DNA of 64,000 bases from Gordonia amicalis NBRC 100051 = JCM 11271 (lineage in GTDB: Bacteria > Actinomycetota > Actinomycetes > Mycobacteriales > Mycobacteriaceae), in contig NZ_BANS01000017.1 of NCBI RefSeq assembly GCF_000332995.1, forward strand, positions 62,001 to 126,000, in the 5' to 3' direction. Position 1 is the stretch's first letter, and every line of letters begins with the position of its first letter. The notes under the pieces were generated by a model that was not told the DNA's origin, did no database searches, and saw only the letters and a list, made by a program, of their open reading frames with translations. Positions 34,246 to 45,313 of the stretch are shown in pieces. The position numbers were made by a program, and so were the translations under genes.

Positions 34246-35364
34246 TCAGATGACGGTGAATGTCTTGTCGGTGGTGGTCAACAGTTCCGGGTCGCCTTGT
34301 GTGACGACCAGGGAGTCCTCGATCCTGACCCCACCCCATCCGGGTAGGTACACACCGGGCTCCACGGTGACCGCAGCACCGCATGGCAGTGTACCCGTCG
34401 AGAGTTTGCCGATTCCCGGCGCTTCGTGGATCTCGAGGCCCACGCCGTGGCCGAGTCCGTGCACGTAGTGGTCGCCGTGCCCGGCGTCGTCGATGACGGC
34501 TCGCGCCGCGGCGTCCACGTCCCGCAGCTCCATGCCCGGGGCGAGAGCGGTCCGTCCGGCGGCCTGCGCGGTGGCGACGAGGTCGTAGATGTCGCGCTGC
34601 CAGTCCGCGGCGCGGTGCAGCACGAAGGTTCGCGTCATGTCGGAGTGGTAGCCGCCGACGACGGCGCCGAAGTCGATCTTGACGAGGTCGCCGTCGGCCA
34701 GCGCGGTGTGCGTGGGCCGGTGGTGCGGAATCGCCGAGTGCGGCCCGGCGGCGACGATCGTCTCGAAGGCGATGCCGTCGGCGCCGAGGCGATACATCTC
34801 GAACTCCAGGGCGCGGGCGGCTTCGCGTTCGGTGGTTCCGGCGCGCAGGACACCGTCGGCGATGATCCGGGCCAGAGCGGCATCGCCGATCGCGCAGGCA
34901 GCGCGCAACAACGCGATCTCCCCCGCATCCTTGACGGCCCGCAGACCCTGCACGACGCCGGTGAGACCGACCAGTTCGACCCCGGAATCCTCGATCGACG
35001 CGGTCAGCGCACGGTGCCCGGCGACGGTCTCGGCATCGGCCTCGAAGCCGATACGGGCGGCACCCGCGGTCCGCGCGTGCGCAACCAGGGCCGGGACGCA
35101 GGCGCGTTCGATGACGGGCTCGACATCGGGGACCTGCGCGGCGACCTGGGTGAGGTAGCGGCCGTCGGTGGCGATCCGGTCCCCCGCGGGGTCGGACACG
35201 TCGATGAGGACTGCCGCGTTGGAACCCGTGAAGCCGGTCAGGTACCGGACGTTGACGAGGTCGGAGACGACGAACGCCGCGACCTGCGCGTCGGCACCCG
35301 AGTGGTCGCGTAGCTGGTTCCGCAGCCGGTCTCGTCGGCCGGCGGTGTCGTGGATGATCGGCAC
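34246..35364 (-). CDS. pepQ: M24-family Xaa-Pro dipeptidase/aminopeptidase
   Basis: Cytoplasmic metallopeptidase cleaving X-Pro bonds (372 residues). An N-terminal creatinase-like domain (about 1-130) precedes the pita-bread catalytic domain with metal ligands in [19 protein letters not shown], the histidine in [13 protein letters not shown], and glutamates in VEPGVYLPG and VRIEDSLVV. The GTG at 35364 is supported by a TAGCGT -10 box seven bases upstream, giving a leaderless transcript, and by the [13 protein letters not shown] start. It is divergent from the four-TM gene at 35474. Confidence 0.93.
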   Translation of the reverse strand: MPIIHDTAGRRDRLRNQLRDHSGADAQVAAFVVSDLVNVRYLTGFTGSNAAVLIDVSDPAGDRIATDGRYLTQVAAQVPDVEPVIERACVPALVAHARTAGAARIGFEADAETVAGHRALTASIEDSGVELVGLTGVVQGLRAVKDAGEIALLRAACAIGDAALARIIADGVLRAGTTEREAARALEFEMYRLGADGIAFETIVAAGPHSAIPHHRPTHTALADGDLVKIDFGAVVGGYHSDMTRTFVLHRAADWQRDIYDLVATAQAAGRTALAPGMELRDVDAAARAVIDDAGHGDHYVHGLGHGVGLEIHEAPGIGKLSTGTLPCGAAVTVEPGVYLPGWGGVRIEDSLVVTQGDPELLTTTDKTFTVI

Positions 35365-35371
35365 CCGAGCA

Positions 35372-35377
35372 ACGCTA
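35372..35377 (-). promoter_or_regulatory. candidate -10 box for pepQ (leaderless geometry)
   Basis: TAGCGT on the minus strand fits TANNNT and ends seven bases before the pepQ GTG at 35364, so transcription would start at the start codon. There is no Shine-Dalgarno sequence, which agrees. No clear -35 is seen. Confidence 0.4.
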
Positions 35378-35460
35378 CGGCGGGACGTCCGACTGTGCGA
35401 ACCCGGCACGCGGAGCCGGCCACATCGACCAGGTGTGTCCGCAACCACGGCACGGATGCG

Positions 35461-35466
35461 TAGTAT
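35461..35466 (+). promoter_or_regulatory. candidate -10 box for the four-TM gene (leaderless geometry)
   Basis: TAGTAT fits TANNNT and ends seven bases before the ATG at 35474, the same geometry as the divergent pepQ promoter. It favours this ATG over the one at 35465, which overlaps the hexamer. Confidence 0.4.
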
Positions 35467-35473
35467 GACGCGC

Positions 35474-35959
35474 ATGTCTTCGTGGTTGGTGCGCGGTCTG
35501 GCGATGACCGCTGTTCACGTCCTCGCCCGAATCCTGCTCGGTGTGGCAGTGGTCGAGGCCCCGCTGAACTCGACCGTGTGGCGCACCGTCGCCATCGCGG
35601 CGGTCGTCCTGGTAGCGCTGGTCTGGGGTGGTTTCGACGGTATTCGCGATGCGCGCGCCAATCCCGATCCGGACGACTACGGGGACCTCACCGTGCGCTG
35701 GCTGAAGGCCGGTGTCCTGGCCGGGGTCGCCGCCGGGCTGATCTCGTGGATCATCGGCAACACGGTCCTCGCCGGGATCGGCCAGGCCGGCCTGTTCGTC
35801 GAGCTGATCGCGGGTGCCTCGTTCACCGCTCTGCTCGTGTTCGTCCCCGCGTTCGTCGGTGCCGCCATCGGCCGCTGGTTGATCCGCCGCGAGCAGAACA
35901 ACGGCGCCGAAGACGACTGGTCGGTCCACGAGGACCGGCACGCCGACGCGGCCCGGTAA
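35474..35959 (+). CDS. four-TM membrane protein (B-4DMT family-like)
   Basis: Protein of 161 residues with four hydrophobic segments (about 4-22, 32-50, 75-98 and 103-128), an Arg-rich loop after the second (DGIRDARANPDPDDYGDLT) and a soluble acidic C-terminus (NNGAEDDWSVHED). It resembles the actinobacterial 'B-4DMT transporter' family by layout; transport has not been shown and the substrate is unknown. The start at 35474 is favoured by the -10 box above. It ends just before a strong bidirectional terminator shared with aroB. Confidence 0.85.
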   Translation: MSSWLVRGLAMTAVHVLARILLGVAVVEAPLNSTVWRTVAIAAVVLVALVWGGFDGIRDARANPDPDDYGDLTVRWLKAGVLAGVAAGLISWIIGNTVLAGIGQAGLFVELIAGASFTALLVFVPAFVGAAIGRWLIRREQNNGAEDDWSVHEDRHADAAR

Positions 35960-35974
35960 CCGGTTCGCCCCTCT

Positions 35975-36026
35975 CCGACAGCAACGAACCCACCGCTTCG
36001 AGGCGGTGGGTTCGTTCGTCTGTCGG
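35975..36026. terminator. bidirectional terminator between the four-TM gene and aroB
   Basis: Perfect 12-bp inner stem CGAACCCACCGC (35985-35996) with GCGGTGGGTTCG (36003-36014) around a 6-base loop, plus an outer 7-bp stem CCGACAG (35975-35981) with CTGTCGG (36020-36026). It lies between two convergent genes and ends 14 bases from the aroB stop. Confidence 0.85.
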
Positions 36027-36040
36027 TTGGTGGAGTCGGA

Positions 36041-37708
<1,668 letters not shown>

Positions 37709-37712
<4 letters not shown>

Positions 37713-38899
37713 GGGCGCGGCGGGCGCGCGTGGACGGCTGTCAGGTAGGCGCCGAGGTTCGTGGAGGTCTCGGCGACCGAGTCGCCGCCGAACTTGTCCA
37801 GTGCCGCCTGGGCGACGACGAGCGCCACCATCGCCTCGGCGACCACACCGGCCGCGGGCACCGCGCACACGTCCGAACGCTGGTGGATCGCGCTGGCGGT
37901 CTCCCCCGTCTCCATGTCGATCGTCGACAGCGCGCGCGGCACCGTCGAGATCGGCTTCATCGCGATCCGGACGCGCAGGTCCTCGCCGTTGGTCATGCCG
38001 CCCTCGAGGCCGCCCGCGCGGTTGGTCGACCGCAGCACGCCGTCGGGTCCGGGCACCATCTCGTCGTGGGCCTCGCTGCCGCGGCGGCGGGCGGTCGTGA
38101 AGCCGTCGCCGACCTCAACTCCCTTGATGGCCTGGATGCCCATGAGAGCGGCCGCCAGGCGCGCGTCGAGCCGGGTCTCTCCGCTGACGTGCGAACCCAG
38201 TCCGACCGGCACGCCGGTGGCGACGATCTCGACGACACCGCCGAGGGTGTCGCCGTCCTTCTTGGCGGCCTCGATCTCGTCGATCATCGACTTCTCGGCG
38301 GCGGCGTCGAACGCGCGGACCGGGCTGGCGTCGATGGCCTCGAGGTCGCTGAAGCGCGGCGGCGGACCGACATAGGGATCGCTCGCGCCGATCGAGATGA
38401 CGTGGGAGACGACCTCGATGCCGAGGACCTGGCGGAGGAAGTTGCGGGCGACGGTGCCCGCGGCCACGCGGGCAGCGGTCTCCCGGGCGCTGGCACGTTC
38501 GAGGACCGGACGGGCGTCGTCGAAGCCGTATTTGAGCATGCCCGAGTAGTCGGCGTGCCCGGGGCGCGGACGGGTCAGCGGCGCGTTCCGGGCGCTGCCC
38601 TCGAGTTCGGCGGGATCGACCGGGTCGGCCGCCATCACGGTCTCCCACTTGGGCCACTCGGTGTTGCCGATCTCGATGGCCACCGGGCTGCCCATCGTGC
38701 GCCCGTGGCGCACGCCACCGAGCACGGTGACCTTGTCGGCCTCGAACTTCATCCGCGCGCCCCGGCCGTAACCGAGGCGACGGCGGGCAAGCTGTTCGGC
38801 GATGTCCGACGAGGTCACCTCGACCCCGGCGACCATGCCCTCGACGAGGGCGACCAAGGCGGGTCCGTGGGATTCTCCGGCAGTTATCCAGCGCAGCAC
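37709..38899 (-). CDS. aroC: chorismate synthase
   Basis: Last step of the shikimate pathway; uses reduced flavin to convert EPSP to chorismate. The 396-residue protein begins (M)[15 protein letters not shown], the family N-terminus, and contains [19 protein letters not shown] and the [12 protein letters not shown] and FGGDSVAET signatures. I chose GTG 38899 from that homology; ATGs at 38917 and 38926 are in frame, and none of the three has a strong ribosome-binding site. It overlaps aroK by four bases. Confidence 0.96.
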
Positions 38900-38959
38900 A
38901 GTGATCAATTGTTCCATGTGCCCCACGAGTGGCCGACAGCGGTCGTGGGGCGGGCGTCG

Positions 38960-39367
38960 TCAGAGCAGATCGGACACGACGATCAACGCGCCGACGAGCG
39001 CCGGTGCGTGCGCCCGGCCTCGCGACCGCGCCGTCGGCGATGCCTCTACCATCGTCGCGACCGGGACCGCGACCAGGGAGAGCAGTGCGGCGAGAGCCAC
39101 CATGACCAGCGCGGTGTCCCAGGACAGCGTGAGACCGCCGCAGGCGAAGGCCAGCTTCACGTCACCGCCGCCGCACCACCCGGCGGCGAAGGTCAGCAGA
39201 TACGGCGTCGCGGCCACCGCGGCGGCGAGTCCGACGGACGGCTGCGCGACCGCGCTGAGCGCCACCGCCCAGAGTCCGGGCCAGACCATCACGTTGGGGA
39301 TGCGCCGGGTTCGCGCGTCGGTGACGGCGATCGTGAGCAGCCACACCGAAATCGAGAGCTCGACCAT
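38960..39367 (-). CDS. A24-family prepilin peptidase-like membrane protein
   Basis: Small membrane aspartyl protease (135 residues from ATG 39367; a GTG at 39415 would give 151). Both catalytic aspartate motifs are present: TDARTRRIPN after the first helix and GGGDVKL in the middle. About four hydrophobic segments are seen and no N-terminal methyltransferase domain. The family cleaves the leader of type IV pilin-like proteins; no pilin gene is nearby. It sits between aroE and aroC, as does the mycobacterial homologue Rv2551c, so the partner is probably encoded elsewhere. Confidence 0.85.
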   Translation of the reverse strand: MVELSISVWLLTIAVTDARTRRIPNVMVWPGLWAVALSAVAQPSVGLAAAVAATPYLLTFAAGWCGGGDVKLAFACGGLTLSWDTALVMVALAALLSLVAVPVATMVEASPTARSRGRAHAPALVGALIVVSDLL

Positions 39368-39419
39368 GCGCCGAGCATCGCGCCCCCGGTGGGTGCCGGC
39401 GAGCGAGGGCTCCACAGCC

Positions 39420-40280
39420 TCACGCGTTGGGGATGAGCACCTTCGTCATCGCCTCGCGAGGTGCCGGCAACCCGGTGAACAGCTCGACCTGACGGAACGC
39501 CTGGTTCAGCAGCATGACCAGTCCCCCGACGACGGCACCACCAGCCGCCTCGACGGCCTGCGCCAGCGGCGTCGGCCAGGGGTCGTAGATCACGTCCACG
39601 ACCTTGCCCGCGTGGGCGACGGCCGGGGCGAGGATCTCGGCGGCCGGCGCGGGCACCGTCGACACCACGACGGAGGCGTCGCGACAGCGATGTTCGAGTG
39701 CGACGCCGGCCTCGAAGGCGATGACCTCACCGGCGATGCCCAGGCGGTCGCACAGGTCGAGGACCGCCGCGGCACGTCCGGCGTCGCGCGCCACGATCGA
39801 AATCGTCGAGACGCCGACCTCGGCGAGCGCCACGACGGTCGGCAGCGCCGTGCCGCCGGCGCCGACCACGACCGCATCGGGGGCGGCCCCCGCGGCGATG
39901 TCGGCGTCGACGCCCAGTGCCGCCAGCGCGCCCGTCATGCCGTCGATGTCGGTACAGTCGGCCCGCCAGCCGTCATCGGTGCGCACCAGAGTGTTCGCCG
40001 ATCCGACCAGCGCAGCACGTTCGGTCCGCTCGGTCGCGAAGTCCAGCGCGGCCAGCTTGTTCGGCATCGTCACCGAGAACCCGATGAACTCGGGTGCCGC
40101 ACCCGACACGATCCCGGGCAGCTCGTCGGCCGTGCACTCGATCCGGTCGTAGGACCAGCCGTCGAGTCCGAGGGCGTGATAGGCGGCGAGATGCACCGCC
40201 GGTGACCGCGAATGGCCGATCGGCGAACCGAGCACCGCCGCCCGGCGGTTATCCCCGTACGGCGAACGGATCACCGGCAT
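39420..40280 (-). CDS. aroE: shikimate dehydrogenase
   Basis: Reduces 3-dehydroshikimate with NADPH (286 residues). The shikimate-binding LGSPIGHSRSPAVH is near 17-30, FSVTMPNKLAAL with the catalytic lysine near 68-79, the NADP-binding VVGAGGTALPTV near 138-149, and the C-terminal GLVMLLNQAFRQVELFTG. Its first ten bases overlap the end of mltG. Confidence 0.96.
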   Translation of the reverse strand: MPVIRSPYGDNRRAAVLGSPIGHSRSPAVHLAAYHALGLDGWSYDRIECTADELPGIVSGAAPEFIGFSVTMPNKLAALDFATERTERAALVGSANTLVRTDDGWRADCTDIDGMTGALAALGVDADIAAGAAPDAVVVGAGGTALPTVVALAEVGVSTISIVARDAGRAAAVLDLCDRLGIAGEVIAFEAGVALEHRCRDASVVVSTVPAPAAEILAPAVAHAGKVVDVIYDPWPTPLAQAVEAAGGAVVGGLVMLLNQAFRQVELFTGLPAPREAMTKVLIPNA

Positions 40281-42109
40281 CCCGTCGACACCAGCTTGTT
40301 CTCACAGGCGACGAGGCGATTGCGCTTGTGTTCTTCGAAGGTGTTCGCGAACAACGTGGTTCCCGCCGTGTCGACGGTCACGAAGTACAGCCACGATCCC
40401 GGTGCCGGGTCGAGCATCGCCTCGAGTGCCGGGACACCGACGGCCGCGATCGGGGTCGGCGGAAGACCCTTGTAGCGGTAGGTGTTCCACTCGTTGTCGG
40501 CCTTGTAGGCCTCACCGTGCACGTCGATGTTGGTGACGGCGGCGGTGTAGTTCTGCGTCGAGTCCATCTCCAGCCGCTGATCCTCGTCGAGACGGTTGCG
40601 GATGACGCGGGCGACCTTGGGGGCGTCCTCGACGTGGCGCACCTCGCGTTCGACGATCGACGCGGCGATCAGCGTCTCGTACGGCGCCAGTCCGGACTTG
40701 TTGTTGTCCACCAGGCCCCACTGGTCGAACATCACCGCGCTCTGGGAGATCATCTCGTTGAGAATCTGCACGGCGGTGTGATCGGGTTCGACCCGTTCCC
40801 AGGTGGTCGGCGCGATGAGGCCCTCGATGCGGCGGTGGTCCCCGGTCATCGACGCCACGTTCTCCTTCGCCCACTCGGGCACCCCGAGCTCTTCGGGGGT
40901 CGCCTTCGCGGCCGCCTCCTCGAGCTGGGCCACGGTGACGCCCTCGGGCTGGCCGTTGACCTCGGTCGACGTGGCGTCCTGGATCATCTGGAAAATGCCC
41001 GGCGTGATCTTGCCGTCGATGCCGGTCTTGGAATCGAGCTGGAGACCCGGCGGGATCACCACGCGCCCGACGCGGTGCTGGGCGCTGTCGTCGGTGAGCA
41101 TCTCCACGGCGGTCGACGCCGGGATCTGGGTCCTCATCTTGTAGAGCCCACCCGACATCGGCTGACCGTCCGCGGCGTCGATGAAGGCACGCACACTGCC
41201 GACGACATCGGCGTCGACCAGGATGCGCCCGAAGTCGGCGAGGGTCGAGTTCTCGGGGATGTCGACGATCACGTCGCCGGCGCCCGCCGTGGTGGTGTAG
41301 TCCTTACGCGACTCCAGAACCCCGGTTGCACGCAGACCGTAGTATCCGACACCGCCGACGAGCGCGAGCATGAACACGACAGCGAGCGCCAGAATCACCC
41401 GGCGTTTCTTCTGGTTCGCGCGGGAGCGTCGTCGCGGGCGCCGTGATGCCGGTGCCGGCTCGACGTCGTCGGCGCCCGGCCACCAGTCCTCCTCGTCGCG
41501 ACCGCCGTGTCCGCGCCGGCCGTCCGGCACGGGTTCGGTGTACGCGGGGTCGGTGTACGCGGGGTCGGTGTACGCGGAGTCGGGGTACGCGGACTCCTGA
41601 TTGTCGACGTCGCTGAACTCGCGCTCGTCGTAGCGTGGTTCGAGGTACTCGGGTTCGGCCTGCGGCAGCTGGGGTTCGGCCTGCCGCAGCTCGGGCTCGG
41701 CGTCGGCCGCCTCGTGAGAGGGCGTGGGCGGAGGGGGCGGCGGCGCGGGCCGGCGCGGAGCGACCGGCGGCGGAGGTGCCGCCTGGGCACGCGGAGGCCG
41801 CGGGGGCTGTCCGCCCGGCGGGATCCGGACGGGCGTCGCACGCCGGGGGGCGCCGACCTGACCGGCCGTGCCACCCTGAGGCGGGTTCGCGAGGTCACCG
41901 GGCTGGCCGAGCTGTCCCGTACGCCGATGACGATGCCGTGTGTTGGGCGATCCCTCGGCCGGCTGCGTGAAATACCGCAGACGTTCCGGATCCATGCCCT
42001 CGGCACGACCGCCATGGTTGTCCCGGTGTCGCGTACGACGCCGTTCTTCGGTCACCGCCGGTTCCCCTCCCGACTCTGTCGAGGGACCATCGGACTCACC
42101 GTCGCGCAT
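40271..42109 (-). CDS. mltG: endolytic murein transglycosylase (YceG-like)
   Basis: Membrane-anchored enzyme that cleaves nascent peptidoglycan strands and so sets their length. The 612-residue protein has a long disordered cytoplasmic N-terminus (1-230, rich in Pro, Arg, Glu), one membrane helix at about 238-257, and the YceG domain, with the catalytic glutamate E487 in SIVEREV and the DSTQNYT and NEWNTYRYKGLPPTPI motifs. The long N-terminus is typical of actinobacteria. A 15-bp repeat (41535-41594) encodes tandem YTDPA units at about 176-194. It overlaps ruvX upstream by 14 bases. Confidence 0.94.
   Translation of the reverse strand: MRDGESDGPSTESGGEPAVTEERRRTRHRDNHGGRAEGMDPERLRYFTQPAEGSPNTRHRHRRTGQLGQPGDLANPPQGGTAGQVGAPRRATPVRIPPGGQPPRPPRAQAAPPPPVAPRRPAPPPPPPTPSHEAADAEPELRQAEPQLPQAEPEYLEPRYDEREFSDVDNQESAYPDSAYTDPAYTDPAYTEPVPDGRRGHGGRDEEDWWPGADDVEPAPASRRPRRRSRANQKKRRVILALAVVFMLALVGGVGYYGLRATGVLESRKDYTTTAGAGDVIVDIPENSTLADFGRILVDADVVGSVRAFIDAADGQPMSGGLYKMRTQIPASTAVEMLTDDSAQHRVGRVVIPPGLQLDSKTGIDGKITPGIFQMIQDATSTEVNGQPEGVTVAQLEEAAAKATPEELGVPEWAKENVASMTGDHRRIEGLIAPTTWERVEPDHTAVQILNEMISQSAVMFDQWGLVDNNKSGLAPYETLIAASIVEREVRHVEDAPKVARVIRNRLDEDQRLEMDSTQNYTAAVTNIDVHGEAYKADNEWNTYRYKGLPPTPIAAVGVPALEAMLDPAPGSWLYFVTVDTAGTTLFANTFEEHKRNRLVACENKLVSTGCR
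41535..41594. repeat. four 15-bp tandem repeats inside mltG
   Basis: The plus-strand unit TCGGTGTACGCGGGG occurs at 41535-41549 and 41550-41564, with variants at 41565-41579 (TCGGTGTACGCGGAG) and 41580-41594 (TCGGGGTACGCGGAC). It encodes consecutive five-residue units (S/T-D/E-P-A-Y) in the disordered N-terminus of MltG. The length in multiples of three keeps the frame, so copy number could vary without harm. Confidence 0.9.
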
Positions 42110-42545
42110 CCAGCCATCCCTGAAGGATAGCGACCGCGGCCGCCTGATCGATGACCCCTCGTGACGACTTCACCGACCGGCCGCTCGCGTGCAGCGCCTG
42201 CTGCGCGGTCACGGTGGTGAAACGTTCATCCTGCCAATGCACTTCGGCCGGCGCGATGCGCTCGGCGAGCCGGTCCCCGAAGGCGCGCGCGGTCTCCGCG
42301 GCCACCCCGGTCGTGTTCTTCAGCGTCTTCGGCAGCCCGATGACGACGCCGATCGCCTCGTACTCGTTCACCAGGTCCACGATCCGGTCGAGATCGGTTG
42401 CGGCCGAAGGGGTTCGGCGGACCGTCTCGACCGGTGTGGCGAGGATGCCGTCGGGGTCGCACACCGAGACACCGATCCGGACACTCCCGACGTCGATGCC
42501 GAGCCGGCGACCGCGTCGGGGCGACGGGCCCTGATCTGAAGGCAT
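42096..42545 (-). CDS. ruvX: RuvX/YqgF-type Holliday junction resolvase-like protein
   Basis: RNase H-fold protein (149 residues), essential in many bacteria and linked to pre-16S rRNA processing and Holliday junction resolution. The LGIDVGSVRIGVSVCDPDGILATPVETV motif near 15-42 carries the first catalytic aspartate; GVVIGLPKTLKN, WQDERFTTVTA and SSRGVIDQAAAVAILQ carry the others. It overlaps alaS by one base and mltG by 14; alaS-ruvX-mltG-aroE is a conserved order. Confidence 0.94.
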   Translation of the reverse strand: MPSDQGPSPRRGRRLGIDVGSVRIGVSVCDPDGILATPVETVRRTPSAATDLDRIVDLVNEYEAIGVVIGLPKTLKNTTGVAAETARAFGDRLAERIAPAEVHWQDERFTTVTAQQALHASGRSVKSSRGVIDQAAAVAILQGWLDARR

Positions 42546-45220
42546 CAGCCGACGAACTCGCGGATACGCGACAGGGCGGCATCGACACCGCCGGGTTCGG
42601 TTCCCGATCCCTGGGCGAGGTCGGGCTTGCCACCTCCACGGCCACCGACGAGCGGCGCCACCTCCTTGACGAGGTCGCCGGCCTTGATACCTGCGTCGCG
42701 GGCCGCGGCGGTCGTGGCGATCACGAACGGCACCTTGGCATCCGGTCCCTCACCGTTCGGCGAGAAGATGGCGATCACGGCCTGGCGGTCGGCGACCCGG
42801 CCACGCAGGTCGGTGACGACCGAACGCAGTCCGTTGGCGTCGAGCCCGGGGACCCGGCCCTCGACGACGAGCGTGGAGCCGATGGTGGTCGCGGTGTCGA
42901 GGAGACCGGAAACGGCCGCCTGAGCCTGTTCGGCACGCACCCGTGCGAGTTCCTTCTCGGCGTCGCGCAGCTTGGTGACGAGCTGCTCGACGCGGCCGGG
43001 CACCTGCTCGGACGGCACCTTCAGCGACGACGACAGCCCGGCGAGCAGCGCTCGCTCCTTCGACAGGAAACGGAACGAGTCCATGCCGACGTAAGCCTCG
43101 ACACGGCGCACCCCGGAACCGACGGAGGACTCACCGATCAGCGTGATCGGACCGATCTGCGACGACGACACGACATGCGTGCCACCGCACAGCTCCATCG
43201 AGAACGGGCCGCCGATCTCGACGACGCGGACGACATCGCCGTAGTTCTCGCCGAAGAGCGCCAGCGCGCCCATCGCCTTGGCCTCGGTGAGTCCGGTCTC
43301 GAAAGTGTTGACCTGATAGTTGGCCTCGACGGCCGCGTTGGCGATCTCCTCGATCTCCCGACGCTGGGACTCGGTCACCGGGCCGCGGGCGTTGAAGTCG
43401 AAACGCAGGTAGCCCGGGCGGTTCAGCGAACCGGCCTGCGTCGCACCGGGTCCGAGCACCTCGCGCAGGGCGGCGTGCACCATGTGCGTGCCCGAGTGGC
43501 CCTGCGTCGCTCCGTGGCGCCACGCGGTGTCGACGGCGGCGAGGACCTCGTCGCCCTCCTCGATCTCGCCCTCGTCCACCCGAACCTTGTGCAGCCACAC
43601 CGACTTTCCGACCTTCTGCACGTCGGTGACCGAGAGGCGCACACCGGAACCGGTGGTGATGGTGCCGACGTCGGCCATCTGGCCACCCGACTCGGCATAG
43701 AGCGGGGTGCGGTCGAGCACGAGGGTGAGTTCCTGCCCGGCGGTCGCCACGGGCACACGTGCGCCGTCGGCGACGAGTCCGAGGACGCGCGCCTCGGAGA
43801 CGAGTTCGTCGAAGCCGGTGAACTCGGTGGGTCCGCGGTCGAGGAAGTCGCGGTACACGCTCAGGTCGGCGTGCCCGGTCTTGCGCGCCGTGGCATCGGC
43901 CTTGGCGCGCTGCTTCTGCTCGGCCATCAGGGCGGTGAAGCCCTCCTGGTCCACCGACAGCCCGGCCTCGGCGGCCATCTCGAGCGTGAGGTCGATCGGG
44001 AAGCCGTACGTGTCGTGCAGGGTGAACGCGTCGGCGCCGGTGATGGTGGTGCTCGAAGACTTCCTGGTGGCGGTCGCCGCGTCGGCGAACAGCTTGGAAC
44101 CGGCGGCCAGCGTCTTGGCGAAGGAGGTCTCCTCGCCCACCGCGACGTCCACGATATGGGTGCGCTCGGTCTCGAGTTCCGGATACGACGGGGCCATCAG
44201 GTCGATGACCTTGCCGATGATCGCGCCCATGGTGGCCTGGTTGTCCCCGGCTCCCAGCAGACGCATCGACCGCACGACGCGGCGCAGCAGGCGACGCAGC
44301 ACGTAGCCGCGGCCGTCGTTGCCGGGCAGCACTCCGTCACCGATCAGCATCGCCGAGGTGCGGGCGTGGTCGGCGATCACGCGGAAGCGCACATCGTCGG
44401 CATGCGAGCCGGCGCCGTAGGCGCGGCCGGTGAGTTCGGCGGCCAGATCGATGATCGGCTTGAGCAGGTCGGTCTCATAGACGTTGTCGACGCCCTGCAG
44501 GATGCAGGCGACGCGCTCGACGCCCATGCCGGTGTCGATGTTCTTCTTGGGCAGGGGCCCGAGGATCTCGTAATTGTCCTTGCCACCACCCGGACCACGG
44601 ACGTTCTGCATGAACACGAGATTCCAGATCTCGATGTAGCGGTCCTCGTCGGCCTCCGGGCCGCCTTCGACGCCGTATTCGGGGCCGCGGTCGTAGAAGA
44701 TCTCCGAACACGGACCGCACGGACCGGGCACGCCCATCGACCAGTAGTTGTCCTTCAGGCCGCGACGCTGGATCCGCTCGGCGGGCACGCCGATCTCGTC
44801 GCGCCAGATGGCCTCGGCCTCGTCGTCGTCGAGATAGACGGTGGGCCACAGCTTCTGCGGATCGATGCCGTAGCCGCCGTCTTCCACGCTGTTGGTCAGC
44901 AGGGTCCACGCGAAGTTGATGGCCTCGCGCTTGAAGTAGTCACCGAAGGCGAAGTTGCCCGCCATCTGGAAGAAGGTGTTGTGGCGGGTGGTGATGCCGA
45001 CCTCGTCGATGTCGAGGGTGCGGACACACTTCTGGACGCTGGTCGCGCGGGAGTACGGCGGGGTCTGCTCGCCCAGGAAGTACGGCTTGAACGGAACCAT
45101 GCCGGCGTTGACGAACAACAGGTTGGGGTCGTCGAGCAACAGCGAGGCGCTGGGCACCTCGGTGTGGCCGGCCTTGATGAAGTGGTCCAGAAAACGCTTC
45201 CGGATGTCATGCGTCTGCAC
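42545..45220 (-). CDS. alaS: alanyl-tRNA synthetase
   Basis: Charges tRNA-Ala and edits mischarged Ser/Gly. From GTG 45220 the protein is 891 residues and begins (M)[18 protein letters not shown], exactly as mycobacterial AlaS; an ATG at 45256 would add 12 residues. Class II core (1-250, with the [19 protein letters not shown] motif 2 region), tRNA-recognition region (250-470), editing domain with [12 protein letters not shown] and CGGTHV zinc ligands, and the C-terminal oligomerisation domain with a [15 protein letters not shown] glycine-rich end are all present. Confidence 0.97.
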   Translation of the reverse strand: MQTHDIRKRFLDHFIKAGHTEVPSASLLLDDPNLLFVNAGMVPFKPYFLGEQTPPYSRATSVQKCVRTLDIDEVGITTRHNTFFQMAGNFAFGDYFKREAINFAWTLLTNSVEDGGYGIDPQKLWPTVYLDDDEAEAIWRDEIGVPAERIQRRGLKDNYWSMGVPGPCGPCSEIFYDRGPEYGVEGGPEADEDRYIEIWNLVFMQNVRGPGGGKDNYEILGPLPKKNIDTGMGVERVACILQGVDNVYETDLLKPIIDLAAELTGRAYGAGSHADDVRFRVIADHARTSAMLIGDGVLPGNDGRGYVLRRLLRRVVRSMRLLGAGDNQATMGAIIGKVIDLMAPSYPELETERTHIVDVAVGEETSFAKTLAAGSKLFADAATATRKSSSTTITGADAFTLHDTYGFPIDLTLEMAAEAGLSVDQEGFTALMAEQKQRAKADATARKTGHADLSVYRDFLDRGPTEFTGFDELVSEARVLGLVADGARVPVATAGQELTLVLDRTPLYAESGGQMADVGTITTGSGVRLSVTDVQKVGKSVWLHKVRVDEGEIEEGDEVLAAVDTAWRHGATQGHSGTHMVHAALREVLGPGATQAGSLNRPGYLRFDFNARGPVTESQRREIEEIANAAVEANYQVNTFETGLTEAKAMGALALFGENYGDVVRVVEIGGPFSMELCGGTHVVSSSQIGPITLIGESSVGSGVRRVEAYVGMDSFRFLSKERALLAGLSSSLKVPSEQVPGRVEQLVTKLRDAEKELARVRAEQAQAAVSGLLDTATTIGSTLVVEGRVPGLDANGLRSVVTDLRGRVADRQAVIAIFSPNGEGPDAKVPFVIATTAAARDAGIKAGDLVKEVAPLVGGRGGGKPDLAQGSGTEPGGVDAALSRIREFVG

Positions 45221-45313
45221 TGTTGGTCTTGTCCTCGCCGTTGGTTGTCGCGACATCCCAGAGTACCGTCGGCGCGTCGCGGAACCGGTCCCGGTACGTC
45301 ATCCCCGCCGTGA

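Noticed and set aside
42398-45313. A plus-strand open frame of about 970 codons opposite alaS
   Set aside because: Antisense shadow of alaS with biased composition; no domain is visible.
45221-45313. T-box or other amino-acid leader before alaS
   Set aside because: The gap is under 100 bases and lacks the T-box sequence and specifier hairpin.
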